A stretch of 64,000 nucleotides of DNA from assembly GCF_031458235.1 (NCBI RefSeq), contig NZ_JAVDYB010000001.1, positions 3,431,001 through 3,495,000 of the forward strand, given 5' to 3'. The number at the start of each line of letters is the position of its first letter. Within the stretch, counting starts at the first letter, position 1. Below, piece after piece: positions 8,492 through 17,273 of the stretch. The translations under genes were made by a program, and so were the position numbers. This stretch comes from Catenuloplanes atrovinosus. GTDB lineage: Bacteria; Actinomycetota; Actinomycetes; Mycobacteriales; Micromonosporaceae. The notes beneath the pieces are model-generated. The model did not search any database and was not told the origin of the DNA. It was given only the letters and a program-made list of their open reading frames with translations.

Positions 8492-9053
8492 GCAGGATGT
8501 GCCGAAGGCCACGCGACGCCACGACCCCGAGCGCCGGGACCGGATCATCGACGCGTGCTTGGACGTCATCGCGGAGTCCGGCGTGGCCGGCGCCTCGCAC
8601 CGCCGGATCGCGGCCGCGGCCGGCGTGCCGCTCGGCTCGATGACCTACCACTTCACCGGCATGGACCAGTTGCTCCGGGAGGCGTTCGACCGGTTCACCA
8701 GCGGGTTCGCCGCGCAGTTCGAGCGCCGGATGGCCGCGGCGGCGGACCTCGACGCCGCCCGGCGCGCGGTGGCGGACCTGATCCTGGTCGACCTGTACGC
8801 CAGCCGGCGCGAGCTGGTGATCACGCACGAGCTGTACACGCTGGCGGCGCGCGAGCCGGCCTACCGGACGCTGACCAACGAGTGGATGCGGCGCAGCCGG
8901 GCCGCGCTGGAGCGGCACTTCGACCCGGTCACCACGCGGCTGCTGGACGCGCTGATCGAGGGCCTGACCATCCACCGCGCGCTGGACACCGAGCCGGCCG
9001 ACCCGGCCGACGTCACGGACGCGATCGATCGGATCACCCGCGCGCGGCGCTGA
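8487..9053 (+). CDS. TetR-family repressor of the divergent MFS gene
   Basis: A 188-residue regulator. Residues 14-60 form the helix-turn-helix (RRIAAAAGVPLGSMTYHFTGMDQLL), followed by a helical ligand domain. The start at 8487 is 7 bases after TACGAT within the inverted repeat, with no ribosome site, so the transcript is probably leaderless and autoregulated. The pairing with an MFS exporter is the classical drug-efflux layout. Confidence 0.92.
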   Translation: MTQDVPKATRRHDPERRDRIIDACLDVIAESGVAGASHRRIAAAAGVPLGSMTYHFTGMDQLLREAFDRFTSGFAAQFERRMAAAADLDAARRAVADLILVDLYASRRELVITHELYTLAAREPAYRTLTNEWMRRSRAALERHFDPVTTRLLDALIEGLTIHRALDTEPADPADVTDAIDRITRARR

Positions 9054-9105
9054 GAAAGCCCATTCTCCGGCGTCGCGCCCGGCCGCGCTCATATTCTCGT
9101 GGGCG

Positions 9106-9933
9106 ATGACGGTTCCCGATCCGGCGTTCATGGTCGCCTACTGCGAGCAGACGCTGCCCGGCATGCTGACCGACGTGTGCGAGGTGCCCGAGGAGTTCGC
9201 CCGCCGGATCGGCGCCGACGTGCTGCGCCGGGCGGAGGCGCTGGCCAGCCTGCCGGTCCGGGAGCAGGACGTGCTGATCGCGCCGTTCGTCGAGGAGGCG
9301 TACCACCAGGAGCCGATCGACGCGCCGTTGGACCTCAAGGCCAAGGTCACGGTCACGGTACGTAACGGCCTGCTGGACGAGGCGGTCCGCGGCGGCGCGC
9401 CGACCTACGGCGTGGCGGCCGTGCTCCGGTACGCGGCCGCGCCGCTGTCACACCTGCTGGGCGCGCGGCTGCGCGAGCCGGTCGGGGTCGCCGGCACGCA
9501 CCCGTTCATGGGTCTGGCCGGGCGTTTCCCGCGCGCGTGGGCCTGCCTGGAGGCGCTGACCGACGGCTTCGCCGAGGGCGGGCGGCGCGAGCTGCGGCTG
9601 CCGGCCGCGCCGGTGCCCGCGCTGCCGCCGATCCCGGACCAGGCCCTGCTCGCGCGGCTGCGCCGGGCCGCCGCCGGCGAGGCGGTGCTGCACGTGCCGG
9701 CGCTCAGCGGCTGCGCCCGGGACAGCCGCCGGCTGCACGGCATCCTGGAGTACCTGCTGGCGCACCACGCCACGGTGCTGACCACGAACTACCTGATCCG
9801 GCCCACCGACGTGTGGGTGCGGCGCGGCGACCTGGTCAGCCCGGACGGGGCGGACCCGTACCTGGGCGTGCGGGACACCCGCGGGCTGACCGGCGCGCAC
9901 CGCTCGCTCGCGGAGTCGGTCGGCGCGCGCTGA
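9106..9933 (+). CDS. Conserved-looking protein of unknown function
   Basis: A 275-residue soluble protein I do not recognise. It starts MTVPDPAFMVAYCEQ, contains an Ala/Leu-rich helical centre and a C-terminal part with VLTTNYLIRPTDVWVRRGD. Codon use matches the neighbours, and the frame is open throughout, so it is likely a real gene. TATTCT ends 8 bases before the ATG and no Shine-Dalgarno sequence is visible. It lies 52 bp after the TetR gene. No function is proposed. Confidence 0.65.
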   Translation: MTVPDPAFMVAYCEQTLPGMLTDVCEVPEEFARRIGADVLRRAEALASLPVREQDVLIAPFVEEAYHQEPIDAPLDLKAKVTVTVRNGLLDEAVRGGAPTYGVAAVLRYAAAPLSHLLGARLREPVGVAGTHPFMGLAGRFPRAWACLEALTDGFAEGGRRELRLPAAPVPALPPIPDQALLARLRRAAAGEAVLHVPALSGCARDSRRLHGILEYLLAHHATVLTTNYLIRPTDVWVRRGDLVSPDGADPYLGVRDTRGLTGAHRSLAESVGAR

Positions 9934-9947
9934 GCCCGTACCGCCGA

Positions 9948-10766
9948 TCAGGGTTTGCGGCCGACCGCGGTCCACACGTTGATGTCGGAGCGCTCCGGGA
10001 TGACCGCGCCCGGGTCCGGGCGCCACTCCGAGGCCGGGACCACGCCCGGCTCGATCAGCTCCAGACCGTCGAAGAGCGCGGCGAACTCCTCACGCGGACG
10101 GGTCCACACGTCGGACTTGCCCTGCTCGACCAGCTGCCGGTAGAGCGCCTGCTGCTCGGGCGTGCCGAAGTCGGAGGTGGCGTGCGTGGCGACCAGGTAA
10201 CTGCCGGACGGCAGCGCGTCGAGCAGGCGGCCCACGATCGGCTTGGCCGCGCCGTCGCCGTGGATGAAGTGCAGCACCGCGATCAGCATCAGCCCGACCG
10301 GCCGGCTCAGGTCCAGCGTGTCGGCCAGGATCGGATCGCCCAGGATCGCGTCCGGGTCGTTGAGGTCGGCCTCGATGTACGCGGTGCGCCCCTCCGGGCT
10401 GCTGTTGAGCAGCGCCCGCGCGTGCACCATGACCAGCGGGTCGTTGTCGACGTAGACGATCCGGCTCTCCGGCGCGTGCCGCTGCGCGACCTCGTGCGTG
10501 TTGTCGGCGGTCGGCAGCCCGGTGCCGATGTCCAGGAACTGCCGGATGCCGGCCTCGGCCGCGAGGAACCGGGTGGCGCGCTGCAGCATCGCCCGGTTCG
10601 CGATCGCGCCGTCGCGCACCTTCGGGAACAGGCGCTCCAGCTCGTCACCGGAGGCACGGTCGGCGGCGAAGTGGTCCTTGCCACCCAGCCAGTAGTTGTA
10701 GCGGCGGGCGGGGTGCGCCACGGACGGATCTATGCCGGGGGCGGCGGCTGCGCTGGTGTCGTCCAC
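9948..10766 (-). CDS. SAM-dependent methyltransferase, DUF574 (Methyltransf_19) family
   Basis: A 272-residue protein with the family signature ARRYNYWLGGKDHFAADR near the N-terminus, the SAM-binding FLDIGTGLPT, and YVDNDPLVMVHARALL. The family is expanded in actinomycetes and mostly uncharacterised. The GTG at 10766 is preferred over 10775 because TATCGT ends exactly 7 bases upstream of it, the leaderless spacing seen repeatedly in this window. It is convergent with the preceding unknown gene. The substrate is unknown. Confidence 0.88.
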   Translation of the reverse strand: MDDTSAAAAPGIDPSVAHPARRYNYWLGGKDHFAADRASGDELERLFPKVRDGAIANRAMLQRATRFLAAEAGIRQFLDIGTGLPTADNTHEVAQRHAPESRIVYVDNDPLVMVHARALLNSSPEGRTAYIEADLNDPDAILGDPILADTLDLSRPVGLMLIAVLHFIHGDGAAKPIVGRLLDALPSGSYLVATHATSDFGTPEQQALYRQLVEQGKSDVWTRPREEFAALFDGLELIEPGVVPASEWRPDPGAVIPERSDINVWTAVGRKP

Positions 10767-10883
10767 ACCGAGCACGATAGCGCCACCGGCGGCCCGCCAC
10801 GACGAGGGTCTACAAGCGACGGGTGACGACCGCAACCCGATCTTGCTATAGGCATCTCCTACCGCGCGTGTCAGGATTACCCC

Positions 10884-11324
10884 GTGTACGAAGGAGCGGC
10901 GCTCGCCGGTGCCGTACTGCTCGCCGCGACCGCCGCCGGCCTCTGGTGGCGCGCCCGCGACGGCCGGCTCACACCGGAGGAGCCCGTGGACGACCACCGT
11001 CTCGATCCCGCGCTGCGCGACGCACTCGGCGTGCTGCCGGGCGAGGTCACGCTGTTGCAGTTCTCGACCGCGTTCTGCGCACCGTGCCGGGCCACCCGCG
11101 CGGTGCTGGCCGGGGTCGGGCGGGACACCGACGGCGTCCGGCACGTCGAGGTCGACGCGGAGAGCCACCTCGACGCGGTCCGCGCGCTGAAGATATGGGC
11201 GACGCCGACCACGCTGATCATCGACGCGCAGTCACGGATCGTCGGCCGGGCCGGCGGCGTGCCGACCCGGCCTCAGGTGCTCGCGGCCGTCGCCGCGCTG
11301 ATCCCCCGGAAAGAAGAACAGTGA
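10884..11324 (+). CDS. Membrane-anchored thioredoxin-like protein
   Basis: A 146-residue protein with one N-terminal hydrophobic anchor (residues 5-22) and a thioredoxin fold. The active site is C65-A-P-C68, and WATPTT supplies the cis-proline loop. It is likely an extracytoplasmic or membrane-proximal thiol-disulfide oxidoreductase. Its stop overlaps the GTG start of the DUF4395 gene by 4 bp (GTGA), so the two are translationally coupled and probably work together. Confidence 0.88.
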   Translation: MYEGAALAGAVLLAATAAGLWWRARDGRLTPEEPVDDHRLDPALRDALGVLPGEVTLLQFSTAFCAPCRATRAVLAGVGRDTDGVRHVEVDAESHLDAVRALKIWATPTTLIIDAQSRIVGRAGGVPTRPQVLAAVAALIPRKEEQ

Positions 11325-11731
11325 ACGGCATAGACCCGCGCGGCCCGCGCTTCGGCGCCGCGCTCACCTCCGTCGTCCTGGTCGTCGTGCTGGTCACCGG
11401 CTCGGGCTGGCTGGCGCTGGCCCAGGCGGTGGTCTTCGCGATCACCGCGCTGGACCTGCGCCTGGGCCCGTACGCCCTGCTCTACCGCGCGCTGGTGGCG
11501 CCGCGGCTCGGCCCGCCCGCGGAGCTGGAGGCACCGGAGCCGCCGCGCTTCGCCCAGCTGGTGGGCATGGTGTTCACCGTCGCGGCCACGATCGGCTACC
11601 TGGCCGGTGCGCCCGTGGCCGGCGCGGTGTTCGCCGGGGCCGCGCTGTTCGCCGCGTTCCTCAACGCCGCGTTCGGCTTCTGTCTCGGCTGCCGGATGTA
11701 CCTGGTCATCCGGCGGCTGGCGCCCCGCTGA
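11321..11731 (+). CDS. DUF4395 membrane protein
   Basis: A 136-residue protein with about four hydrophobic segments (around residues 13-30, 34-50, 82-96 and 100-118) and a C-terminal C121-L-G-C124 pair, the DUF4395 pattern. Coupling to the upstream thioredoxin gene suggests the cysteine pair exchanges electrons or disulfides with it; this is inference. Its 3' end overlaps the convergent S37 peptidase gene by 26 bp. Confidence 0.82.
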   Translation: MNGIDPRGPRFGAALTSVVLVVVLVTGSGWLALAQAVVFAITALDLRLGPYALLYRALVAPRLGPPAELEAPEPPRFAQLVGMVFTVAATIGYLAGAPVAGAVFAGAALFAAFLNAAFGFCLGCRMYLVIRRLAPR

Positions 11732-13100
11732 CCCCGCGCCGCGGCAGCATGTCGTCGAACGGCAGCGGCGCGACCCGCGCGGCGTCGGCGGCCGGCGCGC
11801 TCACGCCGGCCCAGCGGCGCAGCGTGGCGGTCGCGGCCGCGGCGTCCTCCGGGGTGAGGCGGGAGATGTTGGCGCCGTGGTTCGCGCCCGGCGCCACGTA
11901 CGCGTACGAGTCGTGGCGGCTGGGCGTGAACGGCTCCGCGCCCCACGGGTCGTTCTGGCCGTAGACGAACAGCATGCGCGGCGCGGCCGTGCGCACCCAC
12001 CGGTCGACGTCGATCATCGGCAGCGGGTTGTGCGGCGCGCGCAGCTCCCGGGGCAGCGTGGAGACCGCGCTGTACAGCCCCGGGTAGTCGCGCAGGCCGC
12101 GCAGGTGGTCGAAGCGCAGGCTCGGCCAGCCCAGCTGCGTGGCGGCCTGGTAGTAGTACGGCCAGTAGTACTCCAGCGCCTGGTCCGTGTAGAACGACCA
12201 GCCCGCGACCTCGTCGATCCAGGCGTAGAGCTCCTCGTCGGTGGCGGTCGCCGGCGGCACGGCCGGGCAGTCCGCGACCGACCGGTACTGCCAGAACGCC
12301 CACACCGCGTCGAGCACGGTCATCTCGAACGAGCGGTCCGCGGTGCCGAGCGTGCGGGTGAACGTCCAGCCGTTCGCCGCGGCCTGCTCCTCCAGCCGGG
12401 GCACCAGCCGGTCGCGCCGCTTCAGCGCCTCCCGCTGCAGGTCGTCGAGCGCGCCGCGGCAGGCCGCGTCGGCGACCGTGCCGAAGAACCGGTCGTACGC
12501 GCCGTCGAGGTCGTTGAGCACGTCGTTCGGCGCGACGTAGGCGACCACGCCGTCCACGTCGTGCGGGTAGAACCGGCGGTGGTAGACCGAGGTCATGCCG
12601 CCCTTGCTGGCGCCGGTCTGGATCCACTTCCCCGAGTAGATCGTCTTGAGCGCCCGCACGATCCGGTGCTCGTCCGTGGCCTCCTGCCAGATGGTCAGGT
12701 CGCGCCAGTCGGCCGGCGCGGGCCGCGACGGCGTGAAGAACCGGTGCTCGACCGACACCTGGTTGGCGTCGAGCAGCCGGGTCGGCTCGGTGCGCGACGC
12801 GGTCGGCGTGGCCGGCAGCCCGTAACCGCTGGTGGCGAGCACGACCGGCGCGTCGGCCGACCGGTGCAGCAGCGTCAGCCGCTGCTCGTAGGTGCCGCGC
12901 CCGGGGTGCCGGTGGTCGGCCGGCTGCCGGTAGGTGAGCACGAAGAACCGGTATCCGGCGGGCGCGCTCTCCGACACGATGGTCAGGCCGGGGATCGCGG
13001 ACAGCCGGTCGACGAGATCGTCGGCGGCCGCGGCGGCCGGGACGGCGGGGGTCAGCAGGGCCAGCACGAGGACGAGGATGGTCAGCACACGACTGCGCAT
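11706..13100 (-). CDS. Secreted S37-family (tripeptidyl aminopeptidase-type) serine peptidase
   Basis: A 464-residue protein with a signal peptide (ending PAAAAAD) and the PS-10/S37 fold known from Streptomyces prolyl tri/tetrapeptidyl aminopeptidases. GASKGG carries the nucleophile Ser, YGQNDPWGAE the Asp and APGANHGAN the His. VSVEHRFFTPSRP is a typical family segment. TAGAAT ends 6 bases before the ATG at 13100, with no ribosome site, so it is probably leaderless. It lies 9 bp downstream of the GH67 stop on the same strand. Confidence 0.9.
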   Translation of the reverse strand: MRSRVLTILVLVLALLTPAVPAAAAADDLVDRLSAIPGLTIVSESAPAGYRFFVLTYRQPADHRHPGRGTYEQRLTLLHRSADAPVVLATSGYGLPATPTASRTEPTRLLDANQVSVEHRFFTPSRPAPADWRDLTIWQEATDEHRIVRALKTIYSGKWIQTGASKGGMTSVYHRRFYPHDVDGVVAYVAPNDVLNDLDGAYDRFFGTVADAACRGALDDLQREALKRRDRLVPRLEEQAAANGWTFTRTLGTADRSFEMTVLDAVWAFWQYRSVADCPAVPPATATDEELYAWIDEVAGWSFYTDQALEYYWPYYYQAATQLGWPSLRFDHLRGLRDYPGLYSAVSTLPRELRAPHNPLPMIDVDRWVRTAAPRMLFVYGQNDPWGAEPFTPSRHDSYAYVAPGANHGANISRLTPEDAAAATATLRRWAGVSAPAADAARVAPLPFDDMLPRRGVSGAPAAG

Positions 13101-13109
13101 TGACGGATT

Positions 13110-15002
13110 CTAATAGATCTTCCGGCCGCGGATGTCCCCGATCCCGGACTTGCGGAAGAAATACGTATTGATCTGGTCGCGCCACTCGATCGCGGACCGC
13201 AGCTGCTCGTCCAGCAGCGTGGACACCCGCGCGTGCACGTCCGGCGCGATCTTGATGCGCTGCCACCGCTCGCGCATCGCCTCCACCTCGGACACGCCCG
13301 CGAAGTGCGTGTCGTAGATGTGCTGGATCACCGTCTCGCCGCTGCGCAGCACGTGTGTGTAGGGCACGTGGTGCATGAACAGCAGCAGCTCGTCGGGGCA
13401 GTCGGCCAGGGACTCGAAGATCTCGTTCCACGGGTACGGGTAGAGGCCGGTGTATCCGGTGCCGGTCGCCACCGTGCGGTCCACCCCGACGCCGTCCCGG
13501 TCCGCGAAGTGGTAGGTGCCCCACGGCGTGTACTCGTACCCGTCCACGTCCGGGCCGTAGTGATGGCCGGGCCGGACCATGAACCCGACGCCGAGCGGCG
13601 CGGTGTACCGCTCGTACGTCCGCCACGACTCGTCCATGATCGCGTGCAGCGCCTCGCGGGCCGCGTCGTCCGGGTCGAAGGTCAAGGTGATCCACTCGTC
13701 CAGGATCGTCTCCGGCGCCAGCGACGGGTCCCAGGCCAGGCGCCCGAACGCGTACAGGTTCGCCTGGGCGAGCGGGTGGCCGGTCCAGAACGGGTCGTCC
13801 CCGGTGTTGGCCACGCCGGCCAGCTCGCGCGCGGCCGGCGCGCCGCTGATCACCGCGGACCACATCGGCGCCAGGTAGCAGACGTGTCGCTGCTGCCCCG
13901 TGTACTCCTGGGTGATCTGCAGCTCCATCGCCAGCCGGGTGCGCGGCATCGCGGCCAGCACCGGCGAGATCGGCTCGCGCGGCTGGAAGTCCATCGGGCC
14001 GTGCTTGACCTGGAGGACGACGTTGCCGGCGAACGCGCCGTCGAGCGGCGCGAAGTGGTCGTACGCGGCGCGGGCCCGGTCGGTGGTGCGGTCACGCCAG
14101 TCCTGCCGGTGGTTGTAGACGAACGCGCGCCAGTGCACCACGCCACCGTGCGGGGCGAGCGCCTCGGCCAGCATGTTCGCCCCGTCGGCGTGCGTGCGGC
14201 CGTAGGCGAACGGGCCCGGCCGGCCCTCCGAGTCGGCCTTGACCAGCACGCCGCCGAAGTCGGGGATGCGCTCGTAGACCGCGGCGAGCGTGACCGACCA
14301 CCAGGCGCGCACGGCCGGGTCGAGCGGGTCGGCGGTGTCCAGCCCGCCGAGCACGATCGGGGCGGCGAACGTGACGGCCAGGTGGACACGCACCGCGTAC
14401 GGCCGGAAGACGTCGGCCAGCGTGACCAGGTCGGGCAGCCGGTCGGTGAGCAGCCGCGCCTCGGTGGCGTGCACGTTGACGTTGTTGAGCGCGACCGCGT
14501 TGATGCCGATGCTGGCCAGCAGCCGGGCGTAGTCGCGCACGCGCGGCAGGTCGGCGGTGCGCAGCGCGCCCGCCCGCCAGAACAGCGACCCGCCCGCATA
14601 ACCCCGCTCCACCTGGCCCATGACCGGGTGGACGTCCAGGTTGTCCCAGTGGTCGAGCATGCGGCGGGCGAACGCGGGCGCGCTGTCGATGCGCGGGCCG
14701 GGGACGAAGGCGGACTCCCCCATCCGTACCGTGGCGAACAGGCCGTGCAACAGCCCGGCGTGCGTCGCCGACGAGACCGTGGTGACGTGCCGCTCGCGCG
14801 TGATGGCGTAGCCGTCGGCGCCGCCGATCCGCAGGATCAGGTCGGCCTCGCCGGTGGTGACCAGCTCACCGCCGTGCAGCGCGCAGGCGGCCCGGACCTC
14901 GTCGCGGACCGTGCCGGTCACGTCGACCCGGACCCGGCGCGTGCCGATCGGCCGCCACGCCTCGGTCGGGAGCCACGCCGGGTGGACGGAGGTGGTCGTC
15001 AC
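13110..15002 (-). CDS. aguA: GH67 alpha-glucuronidase
   Basis: A 630-residue cytoplasmic enzyme releasing (methyl)glucuronic acid from short xylo-oligosaccharides. Family landmarks are [27 protein letters not shown] (general acid Glu), [15 protein letters not shown] (Asp) and [16 protein letters not shown] (Glu). Length fits GH67 and no signal peptide is present. The GTG at 15002 is preceded 6 bases upstream by TAGACT, again suggesting a leaderless transcript. No xylanase or transporter is adjacent, so the pathway context lies elsewhere in the genome. Confidence 0.93.
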   Translation of the reverse strand: MTTTSVHPAWLPTEAWRPIGTRRVRVDVTGTVRDEVRAACALHGGELVTTGEADLILRIGGADGYAITRERHVTTVSSATHAGLLHGLFATVRMGESAFVPGPRIDSAPAFARRMLDHWDNLDVHPVMGQVERGYAGGSLFWRAGALRTADLPRVRDYARLLASIGINAVALNNVNVHATEARLLTDRLPDLVTLADVFRPYAVRVHLAVTFAAPIVLGGLDTADPLDPAVRAWWSVTLAAVYERIPDFGGVLVKADSEGRPGPFAYGRTHADGANMLAEALAPHGGVVHWRAFVYNHRQDWRDRTTDRARAAYDHFAPLDGAFAGNVVLQVKHGPMDFQPREPISPVLAAMPRTRLAMELQITQEYTGQQRHVCYLAPMWSAVISGAPAARELAGVANTGDDPFWTGHPLAQANLYAFGRLAWDPSLAPETILDEWITLTFDPDDAAREALHAIMDESWRTYERYTAPLGVGFMVRPGHHYGPDVDGYEYTPWGTYHFADRDGVGVDRTVATGTGYTGLYPYPWNEIFESLADCPDELLLFMHHVPYTHVLRSGETVIQHIYDTHFAGVSEVEAMRERWQRIKIAPDVHARVSTLLDEQLRSAIEWRDQINTYFFRKSGIGDIRGRKIY

Positions 15003-15028
15003 CCGGCGAGTCTAACGTCCGTCGATGG

Positions 15029-16321
15029 CTATCGGCCGCATCCGCCAGGAAGCTCCTTTATCCGGATGTTCCGGAAGGAGACGGTGTCGGCGTCGCCGTG
15101 GTTCTGGATGCCGATGTGCCCGGCCAGCGACCGTACGGCGTCGGTGTCGGTGAAGTCGGTGATCCGCACGCCGTTCAGGAAGACCTGCAGGCGGTCCCCC
15201 TCGACCAGCAGCTCGAACGTGTTCCACTCCCCCGGCGGGTTGAGCGCGGCGTCGCGGGCCGCCTGGTCCGCGGCCTGGAACGTGTAGACCGCGCCGGTGG
15301 TGCGGTCGGGCGCGTCGGTGGCGTCGATCTGGATCTCGTAACCGTTGTCCACCGCCGACCACGGATCGTCCGACGGCGGGAAGCCGATGAACACGCCGCT
15401 GTTGTCGTCGCCGGTCATCCGCCAGTCCAGCTTCAGCGAGTAGCTGGTGAACCGCTCGGCCTCGTACCAGAACAGCCCCATCCCGCCGGTCGAGGTCAGC
15501 GTGGCGTCCGCGTTCGTGAAGGCGCCCGGCCCGGCCTGCGCCCAGCCGGCGGTGTCGCCGTCGTAGAGGGCGGTGTAGCCGGTCTCCGGGCGGCAGTCGG
15601 CCCGCGCCTGCCCGGCCGCGTACCGGATGCCGCCGAGCAGGTGCCGCCGGAAGTCCGGGTCCGCGAACGACTCCGCCGTGTGACCGCCACCGGTGTAGAA
15701 GGACCGGCCGCCGTCCAGCGTCTTGCACCACGCGATCGGATGGTCCGCGCCCATCCCGCCACCGGTGTACGTGGACTCGTCCAGCGTGGCCAGCACGTGC
15801 GCGGTGGCCCGCGGGTTGGTGCGGTAGTCGTACCACTCGTCGGTGCGGGTCCAGTCCCGCGGCAGGTGCGCGGTGGCCGGGTGCGCCCGGTCCTCGACGC
15901 GCACCGTGGCCGGCTGGATCGCCGGGTGCCGGGCGAAGTACGCGCCGACCAGCTCGCCGTAGAACGGCCAGTCGTACTCGGTGTCCGCGGCCGCGTGCAC
16001 GCCCACGAAGCCGCGACCAGCCCGGACGTACGACTCGAACGCGGCCTGCTGCTCCGCGTCCAGCACGTCACCGGTGGTGCTGAGGAACACCACCGCCTCG
16101 TAGCCGTCCAGCCCCGCCGCGGTGAACACACCCGCGTCCTCGGTCGCGGTCACCGTGAACCCGGCCTCCGCGCCCAGGTCGCGGACCGCCTGCACGCCGG
16201 CCGGGATGGAATCGTGCCGGAACCCGGCCGTCTTCGAGAAAACCAGCACGTCGAACGGATCGTCCGCGAGCGGCACCGGACCCGCCATCAGCACCATGGC
16301 CGCGAGCATTCGACCGATCAT
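15029..16321 (-). CDS. Secreted ThuA-like / DUF1080 two-domain protein
   Basis: A 430-residue protein with an N-terminal signal peptide. Residues ~20-230 form a ThuA-like domain (FSKTAGFRHDSIPAG, FVGVHAAADTEYDW, WYDYRTNPR), a glutamine-amidotransferase-like fold. Residues ~245-428 form a DUF1080 (3-keto-disaccharide hydrolase/LamG-like) domain with NSGVFIGFP and DNGYEIQI. Proteins of this layout occur in sugar-acid and keto-sugar catabolism. It is transcribed in the same direction as the GH67 gene, 26 bp upstream of it, and may share its regulation. Confidence 0.85.
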   Translation of the reverse strand: MIGRMLAAMVLMAGPVPLADDPFDVLVFSKTAGFRHDSIPAGVQAVRDLGAEAGFTVTATEDAGVFTAAGLDGYEAVVFLSTTGDVLDAEQQAAFESYVRAGRGFVGVHAAADTEYDWPFYGELVGAYFARHPAIQPATVRVEDRAHPATAHLPRDWTRTDEWYDYRTNPRATAHVLATLDESTYTGGGMGADHPIAWCKTLDGGRSFYTGGGHTAESFADPDFRRHLLGGIRYAAGQARADCRPETGYTALYDGDTAGWAQAGPGAFTNADATLTSTGGMGLFWYEAERFTSYSLKLDWRMTGDDNSGVFIGFPPSDDPWSAVDNGYEIQIDATDAPDRTTGAVYTFQAADQAARDAALNPPGEWNTFELLVEGDRLQVFLNGVRITDFTDTDAVRSLAGHIGIQNHGDADTVSFRNIRIKELPGGCGR

Positions 16322-16577
16322 GACAACACCCACTTCCCGTCGGTACGCCGTCCCCGCCACTGATCAGGGTGCCATATCCATCGATTCTTCTCATGGTGGC
16401 GCTGATTCGGTGGAGCCGCGCGGCGCCGCTGGCGATGATCGGCGGCGTGCGGACGTACCCGGGGACGACCCGGCTGGAGCCGCGCGTTCCCCGGCGAGCG
16501 GCCGCAGACCATTCCGGGCGCGGAACACGGGAACGGCGCGCGGAAAAATGTCGTACCCGGGTGGCATTCTGCGCGGC

Positions 16578-17009
16578 ATGGCACATCTGACACCGATCCC
16601 TGCCGAGCAGCCCCGCCCGCGGCAGGTCATTTCGCAGCGGGACGCGCGCACGCGCCTGTCGCACCTGCTCGCGCGCACCGGTCCCGCCGACATCGTCACC
16701 GTCATCGCCGACGGCGACCGCCCGCTGGCCGCGCTGGTGCCGGTCCCGGCCGCGCAGAGCGCCGCGGAGGCGGCCGCCGCCGCCCGCCGCGCCGGCCAGG
16801 TCGCCGCCGGCTGGTCCGCCCGCCTGGAGACGCTGCGCGCCCAGCTGCTGGCCCGCCACGCCGCGGAGACGGAGAGCCTGGTCAGGGCGCTCTCCGAGGC
16901 CTGGGCCGAGCTGGACCGCCGCTGCCCGCCCGGCCGCGACGCCACCGTCGACCACCTCCGCGCCGCCCACCTCCCCCTCCTGGCCGACGACCGGCGCCGC
17001 GCCGCCTGA
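16578..17009 (+). CDS. Small protein with Phd/YefM-like N-terminus
   Basis: A 143-residue protein. Residues ~14-55 (VISQRDARTRLSHLLART, then a beta hairpin ending DRPLAALVP) resemble the Phd/YefM antitoxin N-terminal fold. The remaining 90 residues are a long Ala/Arg-rich helix, not the usual short toxin-binding tail. No toxin gene is adjacent. CATTCT ends 7 bases before the ATG, so it may be leaderless. The antitoxin resemblance is modest. Confidence 0.55.
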   Translation: MAHLTPIPAEQPRPRQVISQRDARTRLSHLLARTGPADIVTVIADGDRPLAALVPVPAAQSAAEAAAAARRAGQVAAGWSARLETLRAQLLARHAAETESLVRALSEAWAELDRRCPPGRDATVDHLRAAHLPLLADDRRRAA

Positions 17010-17247
17010 GCCGGCGGACCCGCCTCACGGCCGTCGGGGGTGGACGGTGCGGCTAGGCGGTCGGTCCGGGACGTGCCGGGCGACCTCACCGACGATCAGC
17101 GGCGCTTCCCGAGGGAGGCCGGCCTGGTCCACCTCTTCGCGGAGGCGGCGTTCGCGGGCGAGCTCGCGGTCCGGACGGCGATCGGGCTGCCCGCGACCCA
17201 GGGGGCGTCGTTCGCGGGCTGACCCGCCGCGGCGGCGCCGCCGCTAA

Positions 17248-17263
17248 TCGAACACGTGTTCTA
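17248..17263. promoter_or_regulatory. LexA (SOS) box upstream of dinB
   Basis: TCGAACACGTGTTCTA fits the actinobacterial LexA consensus (CGAAC-N4-GTTC with flanking T/A). It overlaps TATGCT (17262-17267), the probable -10 box, so LexA binding would block transcription directly. Confidence 0.85.
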
Positions 17264-17273
17264 TGCTGGCGCG

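Noticed and set aside
17040-17222. 60-codon open frame before dinB
   Set aside because: GTG start without ribosome site or -10 box, frame competes with another overlapping frame, and no recognisable protein pattern. Left as intergenic.
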